Shown: positions 32,469 through 41,881, counted from the first letter of the stretch. The stretch is DNA of 64,000 nt from an uncultured Paracoccaceae bacterium (GCA_947500775.1 CANMTD010000001.1:372001-436000), one strand, 5' to 3'. The notes: generated from the sequence alone by a model not told the origin. Numbers and translations: made by a program.

Positions 32469-34390
32469 GCGGTCTCTTTCAGAAACAGAAACGCGGCCAG
32501 CGCCTCTTGGGTAAAGGGTTTTTGCAGGACCGGGAACCGGGCCTCGGCGGCCTGACGGCGGGCATCGCCGGGCGGCAGCGAGGTCATCAGATGCAGCGCG
32601 GCTGGCAGGTTGCGGGCGCGCAGATCGGACAGAAGATCGGCGCCGGTGCGGTCATCGCCCAACAGGATATCGGACAGCACGATGTCGATATCGGTCAGAT
32701 CGGCCAGCGCCTCGGCCTCGGCCACGCTGGTGGCTTCGATGACGTTATGCCCAAGCAGGGTCAGCATGTCGCGCAGGCCTTCGCGGATTTCGGGCGAATC
32801 CTCGACCAGCAGGACAAGTTTGGGGGTGGCCGAGATCGTGGCGCGGCGCAGGGGCAGGCGCAGGGTGACGCGGGCACCATCGCCGGTATTTGTCAGATCG
32901 ACGCGCCCGCCCGACAATTTGGTGACGTCATAGACCGTCGCCAGCCCAAGGCCCGACCCTTCGCCGCCCTTGGTGGAAAAGAACGGGTCCAGCGCGTGCG
33001 ACAGCGCCTCGTCGCTGAAACCGGTGCCGGTGTCGCTGACCGCCAGTTCGACCCATGTGTCGCCCACGGCCTCGGCCGTGACGGTGATCCGGCCGGAGCC
33101 CGCGCCCACCGCATCCTTGGCGTTCAGGATCAGGTTCAGCAGCGAATCCTGCAGCCCGCCGCCATCCAGCATCAGCAGATCGGGCAGGGCGCCGACCTGC
33201 AGGTCCAGCGCCACGCCGGAGGGCAGCGACGGGCGCGCCATGGTTTGCAGGTCGGTCAGAAACTGCCGCAGGTCGATGGGTTCGGGGTGAATATGGCGCG
33301 GCCCCGAAATGCGGGCGATCCGGTCCAGCAGAACGCCGCCGCGCCGCCCGGCGGCCTGCGTCGCGGCGATCAGTTCCTTGGCCTCGGCGTCGCCGGTGAT
33401 CCGGTCCAGCCTGCTTTGCAGCCCTAGAATGATGGTCAGCAGATTGGCGAAATCATGGGCCAGCCCGCTGGTCAGCCGGGCCGCCAGTTCGCGTTTGTGG
33501 GTCTGGCCAAGGGCGGCGCGGGCCTGCGCCTCTTCGGTCACGTCCATTGACAGGATATAGACCCCGACGATGGCGCCGCCCGGTTGGATATCGGGGGTAA
33601 AGGCCACGCGGATGCGCCGCCCGCTTTCTTCGTGGTTGAATTCGAATACGCTGGAGGTGCCGGCCATGGCCTTGTCCAGATGGGGCTTGATCTTGCCGAA
33701 GGCTTCGGCCCCCAGCGCATCGCCGATCAGCGTGTCCCTGATTTCTGACGGGCGGCTGGGCATGACCGAGGTCAGGCGCCGGTTGGAATAGGTATAGCGC
33801 CCCTCCAGATCGACATGGGCGATATGGGCGGGCATCATTTCGGTGACCATCCGGGTGCGGGCTTCCATCTCGGTCAGCTGGCGCTTGGCCTCTTCCAGCG
33901 CGGTGTTGGTCGCGGCCAGCGCGCGGTTGGTCTGGGACAGCTGTTCGGCATGGGCCAGCACCTGATCGGACAATTCCTCGGACCGGGTGCGCAGCAGTTG
34001 TTCCTGCCGTTTGATCGCGGTGATGTCGGTATAGACGGTGACCCAGCCGCCCTGCGGCAGGGGGCTGCCTTCGACGCTGATGGTGCGGCCGTTGGCGCGG
34101 GGGCGTTCCATGTAATGCGCTTCGAAGGCGCGGGCCTGATCGACGCGCACCTGCACGAAGGCGGCGGGATCGTCGACCTCGCCATATTCGCCGCGGTCGA
34201 CCAGGAACCGGATGGTATCGTCGAACCGCGCGCCGGGGGTCACCAGTTCGACCGGCAGGTCGAACATGTCGCGAAACGGGCGGTTGGCCACCACCAGCCG
34301 CAGCCCGCTGTCATAGATCGACAGCGCCTGTTGGATCAGGTTCAGCCCCGCCTCGGTCATGCGGGCGCGGTCTTGGGGTGTTGACGGCAT
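32465..34390 (-). CDS. Hybrid sensor histidine kinase with PAS domains and receiver
   Basis: 641 residues, soluble, with no membrane segments. Order: PAS-7-like domain (about 10-130), coiled coil (130-185), a second PAS (190-300), H-box GLAHDFANLL with His312, HATPase domain (about 400-510; NLILNAKDAVG, DTGTGFSD, GSGLGLATVYD), and a C-terminal receiver with Asp574. ATG at 34390 has AAGGA six bases upstream. Cytoplasmic sensing fits an intracellular ligand such as a CoA or acid intermediate. Divergent from the CoA ligase/liv operon, 200 bp away, which is its probable target (inference). Confidence 0.88.
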   Translation of the reverse strand: MPSTPQDRARMTEAGLNLIQQALSIYDSGLRLVVANRPFRDMFDLPVELVTPGARFDDTIRFLVDRGEYGEVDDPAAFVQVRVDQARAFEAHYMERPRANGRTISVEGSPLPQGGWVTVYTDITAIKRQEQLLRTRSEELSDQVLAHAEQLSQTNRALAATNTALEEAKRQLTEMEARTRMVTEMMPAHIAHVDLEGRYTYSNRRLTSVMPSRPSEIRDTLIGDALGAEAFGKIKPHLDKAMAGTSSVFEFNHEESGRRIRVAFTPDIQPGGAIVGVYILSMDVTEEAQARAALGQTHKRELAARLTSGLAHDFANLLTIILGLQSRLDRITGDAEAKELIAATQAAGRRGGVLLDRIARISGPRHIHPEPIDLRQFLTDLQTMARPSLPSGVALDLQVGALPDLLMLDGGGLQDSLLNLILNAKDAVGAGSGRITVTAEAVGDTWVELAVSDTGTGFSDEALSHALDPFFSTKGGEGSGLGLATVYDVTKLSGGRVDLTNTGDGARVTLRLPLRRATISATPKLVLLVEDSPEIREGLRDMLTLLGHNVIEATSVAEAEALADLTDIDIVLSDILLGDDRTGADLLSDLRARNLPAALHLMTSLPPGDARRQAAEARFPVLQKPFTQEALAAFLFLKETA

Positions 34391-34590
34391 GAAGCGTCCT
34401 TTCTGCTTATGGCTAACATCGCAGCTGCGGGCGGAAAAGGGCGCAACGCACCTTGTTAGAATTCGCAAGGATTTGGAAAAAGTCAGGAAAAGTTTGACGG
34501 TCATGATCAAACCGTCACGTAATGTGGGTGCCAGAATCGTAGCTAAGCGACTGGCGTCGCCGGAACACACCGGCGCAGGGAGGAGACAAC

Positions 34591-36564
34591 TTGGCTACTG
34601 ATATCGCGCCTACGGGTGATTTGTGTTCTTTGCCGGCTTTGCTGAACCGCAACGCCCATAAATATGGCGCGCGCACCGCTTACCGCGAAAAGGAATTCGG
34701 GATCTGGCAAAGCTGGAGCTGGATCGAGGTTGCCGAAGAAATCCGCGCCATGGCGCTGGGCTTTCTGGCGCTGGGGATGGAACGGGGCGATTACGTCGCG
34801 ATCATCGGACGCAACCGGCCCGCGCATTACTGGGCGATGGTCGCGGCACAGATGTGCGGCGCAATCCCGGTGCCGCTGTATCAGGATGCCGTGGCCGAAG
34901 AGATGGCTTACGTGCTGGAAAACTGCGGCGCGCGGTTTGTCGTCTGCGGCGATCAGGAACAGGTCGACAAGGTGGTCGAGGTGCAGGACCGCGTGCACAA
35001 CATCGACCACGTGATGTACAACGACAAACGCGGGATGCGGAAATACGATCATGCGCATCTGCACTGGCTGCACGATGTGCAGGCCGAAGGCCGCGCCGGG
35101 CACGCCCGGTTCGAAGAGGAACTGGACGCCCGGATCGCCGAGCTGGACTATGACAGCACCTGCGTGATGCTGTATACATCGGGCACCACCGGGCGGCCCA
35201 AGGGCGTGGTCCTGTCGAACCGCAACATCATCGAAACCTCGAAAAACTCGTCCGAATTCGACCATCTGCGCGCGGATGACGAGGTGCTGGCCTATCTGCC
35301 GATGGCCTGGGTCGGGGATTTCATCTTTTCCATCGGGCAGGCCTATTGGACCGGGTTCTGCGTGAACTGTCCCGAAAGCCCCGACACGATGATGACCGAT
35401 CTGCGTGAAATCGGGCCGACCTATTATTTCGCGCCGCCACGGGTGTTCGAAACCCAGCTGACCAATGTGATGATCCGGATGGAGGACGCCAGCCGGTTCA
35501 AGAAGCGCCTGTTCGACAAATACATGGCCATCGCCAAACGGGTGGGGCCGGCATTGCTGGACGGTAAACCGGTCAGCGGCATGGACAAGCTGAGCTATGC
35601 GCTGGGCAATCTGTTCGTCTATGGCCCGCTGAAGAACACGCTTGGGTTCAGCCGGGTGCGCGTCGGATATACGGCGGGCGAGGCGATCGGCCCCGAGATT
35701 TTCGATTTCTACCGCTCGCTCGGGATCAACCTGAAACAGCTTTATGGCCAGACCGAAGCCTCGGTCTTTATCACCCAGCAACCCGATGGCGAGGTGCGGT
35801 CCGACACCGTCGGCGTGCCGTCCCCCGGGGTCGAGGTGAAGATCGCCGACAACGGCGAGGTCTTCTATCGCTCGCCCGGGACCTTCGTGGAATATTTCAA
35901 CAACCCCGACAGTACCGCAGGCACCAAGGACGCCGAAGGCTGGGTTGCCACCGGCGATGCCGGGTTCTTTGAAGAAGACACCGGCCACCTGCGGATCATC
36001 GACCGGGCCAAGGATGTGGGCAAGATGGCCGACGGCAGCCTGTTCGCGCCCAAGTATGTTGAAAACAAGCTGAAATTCTATCCCGACATTCTGGAGGCGG
36101 TGGTCTTTGGCAACAATCGCGACACCTGTACCGCCTTCATCAACATCGACCTGACGGCGGTCGGCAACTGGGCCGAACGCAACAACATCGCCTATGCGTC
36201 CTATCAGGAACTGGCCGGGCATCCGCGCGTTCTGGACACGATCAAGGCGCATGTCGAAGAGGTGAACCGGTCGGTCGCCGAAGACCCGATGCTGTCGGGC
36301 TGTCAGATCCACCGCTTCCTGGTGCTGCACAAGGAACTGGATGCCGATGACGGCGAAATGACCCGGACCCGCAAGGTGCGCCGCAATGTCATCGAAGACA
36401 AATTCTCTGACCTGCTGACCGCACTTTACGACGGGTCGGCCAGCATCTCGACCGAGACCGAGGTGACTTATGAGGACGGGCGCAAAGGGTCGATCAAGGC
36501 GACGTTGCAACTGATCGATGCGGCGGTGTCCGAACCTCAGCACAGAAGGATGGCGGCGGAATGA
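34591..36564 (+). CDS. Long-chain acyl-CoA synthetase-like AMP-forming ligase
   Basis: 657-residue ANL-superfamily enzyme that activates a carboxylic acid to its CoA thioester through an acyl-adenylate. The AMP-binding loop LYTSGTTGRPKGVV, the GYTAGEAIGPEIF and LYGQTEAS region, and the hinge GWVATGDAGFFEEDTGHLRI are clear; size and C-terminus match the FAA1/long-chain group. The start is TTG at 34591, selected by the near-perfect GGGAGGAGA six bases upstream. First gene of the liv operon; its stop overlaps livG (ATGA). Substrate unknown. Confidence 0.86.
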   Translation: MATDIAPTGDLCSLPALLNRNAHKYGARTAYREKEFGIWQSWSWIEVAEEIRAMALGFLALGMERGDYVAIIGRNRPAHYWAMVAAQMCGAIPVPLYQDAVAEEMAYVLENCGARFVVCGDQEQVDKVVEVQDRVHNIDHVMYNDKRGMRKYDHAHLHWLHDVQAEGRAGHARFEEELDARIAELDYDSTCVMLYTSGTTGRPKGVVLSNRNIIETSKNSSEFDHLRADDEVLAYLPMAWVGDFIFSIGQAYWTGFCVNCPESPDTMMTDLREIGPTYYFAPPRVFETQLTNVMIRMEDASRFKKRLFDKYMAIAKRVGPALLDGKPVSGMDKLSYALGNLFVYGPLKNTLGFSRVRVGYTAGEAIGPEIFDFYRSLGINLKQLYGQTEASVFITQQPDGEVRSDTVGVPSPGVEVKIADNGEVFYRSPGTFVEYFNNPDSTAGTKDAEGWVATGDAGFFEEDTGHLRIIDRAKDVGKMADGSLFAPKYVENKLKFYPDILEAVVFGNNRDTCTAFINIDLTAVGNWAERNNIAYASYQELAGHPRVLDTIKAHVEEVNRSVAEDPMLSGCQIHRFLVLHKELDADDGEMTRTRKVRRNVIEDKFSDLLTALYDGSASISTETEVTYEDGRKGSIKATLQLIDAAVSEPQHRRMAAE

Positions 36565-37382
36565 ACAAGATGACATCCGAAGGATACACCACCGCCGACG
36601 GCCGCAAGATCGGCGGCACCCTGATGGAGATGAAGAACATCACCCTGCGGTTTGGCGGTGTGGTGGCGATCAAGGACATCAGTTTCGACATCCACGAAGG
36701 CGAAATTCGCGCGATCATCGGGCCGAACGGGGCCGGGAAATCGTCGATGCTGAACGTGATCTCCGGGTTCTATGTGCCCAGCGAGGGCGAGGTCCGGTTC
36801 CGGGGGCAAAAGCGCCCGCAGATGCGGCCCTATCAGGTGGCGCAGCAGGGCATCGCCCGGACGTTCCAGAACATCGCCCTGTTCAAGGGGATGAGCACGC
36901 TGGACAACATCATGACCGGCCGCATCACCAAGATGAAATCGAACATGGCGCAGCAGGCGCTGTGGTGGGGCGCGGCGCAGCGCGAAGAAGACGAGCATCG
37001 CGAAGCCGTTGAAAAGATTATCGACTTTCTGGAGATTCAGGCGATCCGCAAGACCCCGGTTGGGCGTCTGCCTTATGGGTTGCAAAAGCGGGTGGAGCTG
37101 GGCCGGGCGCTGGCCGCCGAACCCAAGCTGCTGCTGCTGGACGAACCCATGGCGGGCATGAACGTCGAGGAAAAAGAGGACATGAGCCGGTTCATTCTGG
37201 ACGTGAACGACGAATTCGGCACCACCATCGCCCTGATCGAGCACGACATGGGCGTGGTGATGGATCTGAGCGACCGGGTGGTGGTGATGGATTACGGCAA
37301 GAAGATCGGTGACGGCACCCCAGACGAGGTGCGCGGCAATCAGGAAGTGATCGACGCTTATCTGGGGGTCAGCCATGACTGA
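36561..37382 (+). CDS. livG: Branched-chain-type ABC transporter ATP-binding protein
   Basis: 273 residues, one of two ATPases of a HAAT-family importer. Walker A GPNGAGKSS, signature region PYGLQKRVELGRAL, Walker B LLLLDEPMAGMN, and the LivG-specific insert with ARTFQNIALF. It overlaps the upstream ligase gene and is separated from livH by an 80-bp spacer holding the GTACA array. The substrate is not necessarily an amino acid; this family also takes aromatic acids, amides and urea. Confidence 0.88.
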   Translation: MNKMTSEGYTTADGRKIGGTLMEMKNITLRFGGVVAIKDISFDIHEGEIRAIIGPNGAGKSSMLNVISGFYVPSEGEVRFRGQKRPQMRPYQVAQQGIARTFQNIALFKGMSTLDNIMTGRITKMKSNMAQQALWWGAAQREEDEHREAVEKIIDFLEIQAIRKTPVGRLPYGLQKRVELGRALAAEPKLLLLDEPMAGMNVEEKEDMSRFILDVNDEFGTTIALIEHDMGVVMDLSDRVVVMDYGKKIGDGTPDEVRGNQEVIDAYLGVSHD

Positions 37383-37400
37383 AACAGGGATGCAGACCGC

Positions 37401-37427
37401 GTACACACAGTGTGCACACAGCGTACA
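37401..37427 (+). repeat. Array of three GT(A/G)CA repeats at exact 11-bp spacing (copy B)
   Basis: GTACA at 37401, GTGCA at 37412 and GTACA at 37423, in the spacer between livG and livH. It aligns base for base with the array at 21711-21737, including a shared tail (ACG then TTGTGC). Just after it GCGGCC (37437-37442) and GGCCGC (37455-37460) can pair and would expose the livH ribosome-binding site in the loop. Confidence 0.6.
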
Positions 37428-37462
37428 GACGATTGTGCGGCCAATGAAGAGGAGGGCCGCAG

Positions 37463-38458
37463 ATGCCTGATCAGCTGTTATTCGCGATGGAGGTCATGCT
37501 GAATGGCCTGATGGCCGGGGTGCTGTATGCGCTGGTGGCGCTGGGCTTTGTCCTGATCTTCAAGGCGTCGGGCATCTTCAACTATGCGCAGGGCGTGATG
37601 GCGCTGTTTGCGGCGCTGACGCTGGTCGGGCTGCAAGAGGGGCAGGTGCCCTTTGCGCATCTGATCAATGCGATCTTCGGCACGGATATTCACCATTTCG
37701 GATGGCATCTGCCGGCGCTGGTGGCGATCATCCTGACCATCGGGGTGATGGTCGTGCTGGCGATCATCGTGGAAAAATTCGTGCTGAAACATCTGGTCAA
37801 CCAGGAACCGATCATCCTGTTCATGGCGACCATCGGGCTGGCGTATTTCCTGGAAGGCTTCGGCGATGTGATGTGGGGCTCCGAGATCAAGATGCTGGAC
37901 GTGGGCCTGCCGCAGGGCGCCAGTTTCTGGGTCGAAGAGAACACCGCATGGCTGGGCGGCGAGGGGTTCTATGGCTTCTTCATCGACAAGCTGGACATGG
38001 TTGCGGCTGTGGTCGCGGCGCTTCTGGTGATTTCGCTGACGATCTTCAGCCAGTATTCGAAACAGGGCCGGGCGCTGCGCGCCGTGGCCGACGACCATCA
38101 GGCAGCGCTTTCGGTCGGGATTTCGCTGCGCTTCATCTGGGTGCTGGTCTGGTCCATCGCGGGGTTTGTCGCGCTGGTGGCCGGCATCATGTGGGGTGCG
38201 AAATCCGGCGTTCAGTTCTCGCTCTCGCTGATCGCGCTGAAAGCGTTGCCTGTGTTGATGCTGGGGGGGTTCACCTCGATCCCCGGGGCGATTGTCGGGG
38301 GGCTGATCATCGGGGTCGGTGAAAAGCTGTTCGAGTTCACCATCGGGCCGATGGTGGGCGGGGCGACCGAGAACTGGTTCGCCTATGTGCTGGCGCTGTT
38401 GTTCCTTGTCTTCCGGCCGCAGGGTCTGTTCGGGGAGAAGATCATTGAGCGGGTTTGA
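37463..38458 (+). CDS. livH: Branched-chain-type ABC transporter permease
   Basis: 331-residue inner-membrane permease of the LivH group with about eight transmembrane helices. ALVALGFVLIFKASGIFNYAQGVMAL contains the family NxxxG-type opening (GIFNYAQG), and GRALRAVADDHQAALSVGI is the EAA-like ATPase-docking loop. Good GAGGAGGG site before the ATG. Pairs with LivM downstream. Confidence 0.88.
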   Translation: MPDQLLFAMEVMLNGLMAGVLYALVALGFVLIFKASGIFNYAQGVMALFAALTLVGLQEGQVPFAHLINAIFGTDIHHFGWHLPALVAIILTIGVMVVLAIIVEKFVLKHLVNQEPIILFMATIGLAYFLEGFGDVMWGSEIKMLDVGLPQGASFWVEENTAWLGGEGFYGFFIDKLDMVAAVVAALLVISLTIFSQYSKQGRALRAVADDHQAALSVGISLRFIWVLVWSIAGFVALVAGIMWGAKSGVQFSLSLIALKALPVLMLGGFTSIPGAIVGGLIIGVGEKLFEFTIGPMVGGATENWFAYVLALLFLVFRPQGLFGEKIIERV

Positions 38459-38573
38459 TTTCGATAAGTTCGGGCCGGGCGACCGCGTGTCGCTGCGCGC
38501 CACGACACCCGCCCACCCGAAACCTTCGCAGAATGGCCTGCGGTCAGCGTTGAAGTTGAAGAGGAAGAGCTGA
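38445..38573 (+). CDS. Possible small ORF coupled to livM (42 residues)
   Basis: A TTG-initiated frame overlapping the end of livH (starting MSGFDFDKFGPGDRV, ending LKLKRKS) with GGGGAGAAG five bases upstream. It stops with TGA whose last base is the A of the livM ATG (TGATG), the same coupling as in soeB-soeC. It fills the otherwise odd 114-bp gap between two permease genes. Product is basic and without membrane segments; unknown function. It may be only a leader that couples translation. Confidence 0.35.
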   Translation: MSGFDFDKFGPGDRVSLRATTPAHPKPSQNGLRSALKLKRKS

Positions 38574-39649
38574 TGTTTTACCGCGAAGCAGGTGATTTCA
38601 AGACATCCTATGGCAGTGACAGCCAGACCTTTCCGATCAAGTTTGACCGGATGCGGTATTACGTGGTGCTGGTGGTGGCCTTTGGGGTGGTTCCGTTCAT
38701 CATCAACGACTACTGGGCCAATGCGGTGTTCGTGCCGTTCCTGATCTATGCCATCGCCGCGATCGGGCTGAACATTCTGACCGGGTATTGCGGGCAGCTT
38801 AGCCTGGGCACCGGCGGCTTCATGGCGGTGGGGGCCTATGCCTGTTACAAGCTGATGACCGCCTTTCCCGAGGTCAGCATCGTCATCCATGTGTTGCTGG
38901 CGGGGGGCGTGACCGCCGGGGTCGGCGTGTTGTTCGGCCTGCCCAGCCTGCGGATCAAAGGGTTCTATCTGGCGGTGGCGACGCTGGCCGCGCAGTTCTT
39001 TCTGGTCTGGTTGTTCAACAAGGTGCCGTGGTTCTACAACAATTCCGCCTCGGGTCAGATTTCGGCGCCCGAACGCACGGTGTTCGGGGTCGAAGTGACC
39101 GGCGCGAATACCGATGCCTGGGCGAAATACATGATCTGTCTGGTCTTTCTGGTGGTGCTGGCCTGGGTCGCGCGCAACCTGACGCGCGGCACGGTCGGGC
39201 GCAGCTGGATGGCGATCCGCGATATGGATATCGCGGCCGAGATCATCGGGGTGAACCCGCTGAAGGCAAAGCTGACGGCCTTTGCGGTATCGTCTTTCTT
39301 TGTGGGCGTCGCGGGGGCACTGTTCTTCAGCGTCTATCTGGGGGCGGTCGAAGTGGGCGAAGCCTTTGGCATCAACAAGTCGTTTCTGGTGCTGTTCATG
39401 ATCATTCTGGGCGGGCTCGGGTCGATCTTCGGGTCTCTGGCGGGGGCTGCGTTTCTGGTGCTGCTGCCGGTTCTGCTGAAGAACGTTCTGGTGGGCGGGC
39501 TGGGCTGGCCCACCGATCTGGCGGCCCATCTGGAGCTGATGATCGTGGGCGCGCTGATCATCGTGTTCCTGATCGCCGAGCCGCATGGCATGGCCCAGCT
39601 GTGGCGCATCGCGAAAGAAAAACTGAGACTATGGCCTTTCCCCCATTAG
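38573..39649 (+). CDS. livM: Branched-chain-type ABC transporter permease
   Basis: 358-residue LivM-group permease, about nine to ten hydrophobic helices, with LTGYCGQLSLGTGGFMAVGAYA and the cytoplasmic loop GRSWMAIRDMDIAAEIIGVNPLKAKL. An N-terminal hydrophilic stretch (about 30 residues) precedes the first helix. It forms a heterodimeric channel with LivH. Its ATG overlaps the stop of the small upstream frame; there is a GAGGAAGAG site before it. Confidence 0.87.
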   Translation: MFYREAGDFKTSYGSDSQTFPIKFDRMRYYVVLVVAFGVVPFIINDYWANAVFVPFLIYAIAAIGLNILTGYCGQLSLGTGGFMAVGAYACYKLMTAFPEVSIVIHVLLAGGVTAGVGVLFGLPSLRIKGFYLAVATLAAQFFLVWLFNKVPWFYNNSASGQISAPERTVFGVEVTGANTDAWAKYMICLVFLVVLAWVARNLTRGTVGRSWMAIRDMDIAAEIIGVNPLKAKLTAFAVSSFFVGVAGALFFSVYLGAVEVGEAFGINKSFLVLFMIILGGLGSIFGSLAGAAFLVLLPVLLKNVLVGGLGWPTDLAAHLELMIVGALIIVFLIAEPHGMAQLWRIAKEKLRLWPFPH

Positions 39650-39715
39650 GGGCGGGGCGGACGGACGACCGGGGCAACCCGGCACATCGGACAAAACCAT
39701 GGGAGGAGACAACCG

Positions 39716-40996
39716 ATGAAGAAGACACTGACAACTCTGGTACTGGGGGCCGCTTTGGCCGCTGGTCCGGCCCTTGCGGACCTTGTGTTCCCTGATCTGA
39801 GCTATCGCACCGGGCCTTATGCCGCGGGCGGTATTCCGTTTTCGGACGGGTATCAGGATTATTTCGCGCTGGTGAACGCCCGTGACGGCGGTATCGGCGG
39901 GGTTCCGGCCAAGGTGATCGAATGCGAAACCGGCTATAACACCGAAAAAGGTGTGGAATGCTATGAATCCACCAAGGGCGAAGGCGCGCTGATCTATCAA
40001 CCGCTGTCGACCGGCATCACCTATCAGCTGATCCCGAAGGTGACGGCGGATGGCATCCCGCTGCACACGATGGGCTATGGCCGGACCTCGGCGGCCAATG
40101 GCAAGGTGTTTTCGAACGTCTTCAACTATCCTGCGAACTATTGGGATGGCGCGTCGGTCGCGATCAACTATCTGCTGAGCGAAAACGGCGGGTCGCTGGA
40201 CGGCAAGACGATCACGCTGCTGTATCACAACTCGGCCTATGGCAAGGAACCGATCCGCACGCTGGAAGACCTGAGCAAGAAGCACGGGTTCACCCTGACC
40301 ACGATTGCGGTGGATCACCCCGGCCAGGAACAGAAAAGCCAGTGGCTGCAGATCCGGCGCGAACGTCCCGACTATGTCGTGATGTGGGGCTGGGGCGTGA
40401 TGAACCAGGTCGCCGTGCAGGAAGCCGCCAACATCCGTTTCCCGATGGAAAACTTCATCGGCAACTGGTGGGCGGGCGCCGAGCATGACGTGACCCCCGC
40501 GGGCATGGCGGCGAACGGCTATAAGTCGCTGAACATGAACCGCATCGGCGATCTGCCGGTCTTTGCCGACATCAAGAAATACGTCCACGAGGCGGGCAAT
40601 GCGGCCGGTGACGGATCGAACGTCGGGTCGGTTCTGTACACCCGCGGCATGTATGCGGCGGTTCTGGCGGTCGAGGCCGCGAAGACCGCACAGGAAATGC
40701 ACGGCACGCCGAACATCACCGCCGCAATGATGCGCGACGGGATGGAGGCGCTGGAAATGACCGACGCCAAGATGGACGCGCTGGGCGTGGCGGGTATCGG
40801 GCCGGAATTCTCGGTCTCCTGCGAAAACCACGGCGGGTCCGGCATGGCCATCGTGCAGCAGTGGGATGCAGCCGCGAAGGTCTGGAAGCCGCTGACCGAT
40901 TATCTTGAATCGGACGCCGAGGTGATCGCCCCGCTGGTGCTGGAAGACAGCGCGGCCTTCGCTGCGGAAAACAACATCGCCGAGCGGTGCAACTAA
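39716..40996 (+). CDS. livK: ABC transporter periplasmic substrate-binding protein
   Basis: 426 residues, including a cleavable signal peptide (about 21 residues: MKKTLTTLVLGAALAAGPALA). It is a type I periplasmic-binding fold of the branched-chain/amide family, beginning LVFPDLSYRTGPYAAGGIPFSDG. Strong GGGAGGAGA site. A strong GC-rich terminator follows the gene, consistent with high expression of the binding protein relative to the downstream ATPase. Two Cys in KVIECETGYNTEKGVECYE and two near the C-terminus could form disulfides. The ligand is not predictable. Confidence 0.88.
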   Translation: MKKTLTTLVLGAALAAGPALADLVFPDLSYRTGPYAAGGIPFSDGYQDYFALVNARDGGIGGVPAKVIECETGYNTEKGVECYESTKGEGALIYQPLSTGITYQLIPKVTADGIPLHTMGYGRTSAANGKVFSNVFNYPANYWDGASVAINYLLSENGGSLDGKTITLLYHNSAYGKEPIRTLEDLSKKHGFTLTTIAVDHPGQEQKSQWLQIRRERPDYVVMWGWGVMNQVAVQEAANIRFPMENFIGNWWAGAEHDVTPAGMAANGYKSLNMNRIGDLPVFADIKKYVHEAGNAAGDGSNVGSVLYTRGMYAAVLAVEAAKTAQEMHGTPNITAAMMRDGMEALEMTDAKMDALGVAGIGPEFSVSCENHGGSGMAIVQQWDAAAKVWKPLTDYLESDAEVIAPLVLEDSAAFAAENNIAERCN

Positions 40997-41004
40997 GACA
41001 CGCG

Positions 41005-41029
41005 GGCCCCGGCGGTTGCCGCCGGGGCC
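41005..41029 (+). terminator. GC-rich terminator/attenuator between livK and livF
   Basis: GGCCCCGGCGG (41005-41015) pairs perfectly with CCGCCGGGGCC (41019-41029) over a TTG triloop and is followed by GTTTTA. It lies nine bases after the livK stop and 30 before livF, so it probably sets an excess of binding protein while allowing some read-through. Confidence 0.8.
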
Positions 41030-41059
41030 GTTTTACGGATTTGGATTTGGAAGAGCGCC

Positions 41060-41881
41060 ATGCTTGACGCCGGACAGAACGACGAGACCCTGCTTGAGGT
41101 CAACAATATCGAGGTGATCTATAATCACGTGATCCTTGTGCTGAAGGGCGTGTCCCTGACCGTGCCCAAGGGCGGGATCACCGCGTTGCTGGGCGGCAAC
41201 GGCGCGGGCAAGACGACCACGCTGAAGGCGATCTCGAACCTGTTGCATTCGGAACGGGGCGAAGTGACCAAGGGCAGCATCAACTATCGCGGCGACCGGA
41301 TTCAGGATCTGAACCCCGCCGATCTGGTCAAGCGCGGGGTCATTCAGGTGATGGAAGGCCGCCATTGTTTCGAACATCTGACGGTCGAGGAAAACCTGCT
41401 GACCGGGGCCTATACCCGCGGTGACGGCCGGGCCGTCGCGCAGGACCTTGAGATGGTCTATGAATATTTCCCGCGCCTGAAGGAACGGCGCAAAAGTCAG
41501 GCGGGCTATACCTCGGGCGGGGAACAGCAGATGTGCGCCATCGGCCGCGCATTGATGAGCCGCCCCGAGACGATCTTGCTGGACGAACCCAGCATGGGGC
41601 TGGCGCCGCAGCTGGTCGAACAGATTTTCGAGATCGTGAAATCGGTGAATGAAAACGAAGGCGTCAGCTTTCTTCTGGCCGAACAGAACACCAACGTGGC
41701 CCTGCGCTATGCCCATTACGGCTACATCCTGGAATCGGGACGTATCGTGATGGATGGTCCGGCGGCAGAGCTGCGCGAAAACCCCGACGTGAAAGAATTC
41801 TATCTGGGCGTATCGGAAGAGGGGCGCAAAAGCTTTCGCGATGTGCGCTCTTACCGGCGCCGCAAGCGGTGGCTCAGCTGA
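41060..41881 (+). CDS. livF: Branched-chain-type ABC transporter ATP-binding protein
   Basis: 273 residues, second ATPase of the importer. Walker A GGNGAGKTT, a signature region in which the usual LSGGEQQ is TSGGEQQ (TSGGEQQMCAIGRAL), Walker B ETILLDEPSMGLAP, and the LivF-type GVIQVMEGRHCFEHLTVEENL. C-terminal extension of some 20 basic residues (SYRRRKRWLS). Lies after the livK terminator. Confidence 0.88.
   Translation: MLDAGQNDETLLEVNNIEVIYNHVILVLKGVSLTVPKGGITALLGGNGAGKTTTLKAISNLLHSERGEVTKGSINYRGDRIQDLNPADLVKRGVIQVMEGRHCFEHLTVEENLLTGAYTRGDGRAVAQDLEMVYEYFPRLKERRKSQAGYTSGGEQQMCAIGRALMSRPETILLDEPSMGLAPQLVEQIFEIVKSVNENEGVSFLLAEQNTNVALRYAHYGYILESGRIVMDGPAAELRENPDVKEFYLGVSEEGRKSFRDVRSYRRRKRWLS

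Noticed and set aside
37478-37690. Idea that the GTACA arrays are mobile-element ends
   Set aside because: No target duplication, terminal inverted repeat or transposase fragment lies around either copy; a regulatory or small repeat origin fits better.
34543-39586. Minus-strand frames of about 680 and 700 codons opposite the acyl-CoA synthetase and the liv permeases
   Set aside because: Gln/His/Arg-rich antisense translation products lacking ribosome sites or homology.
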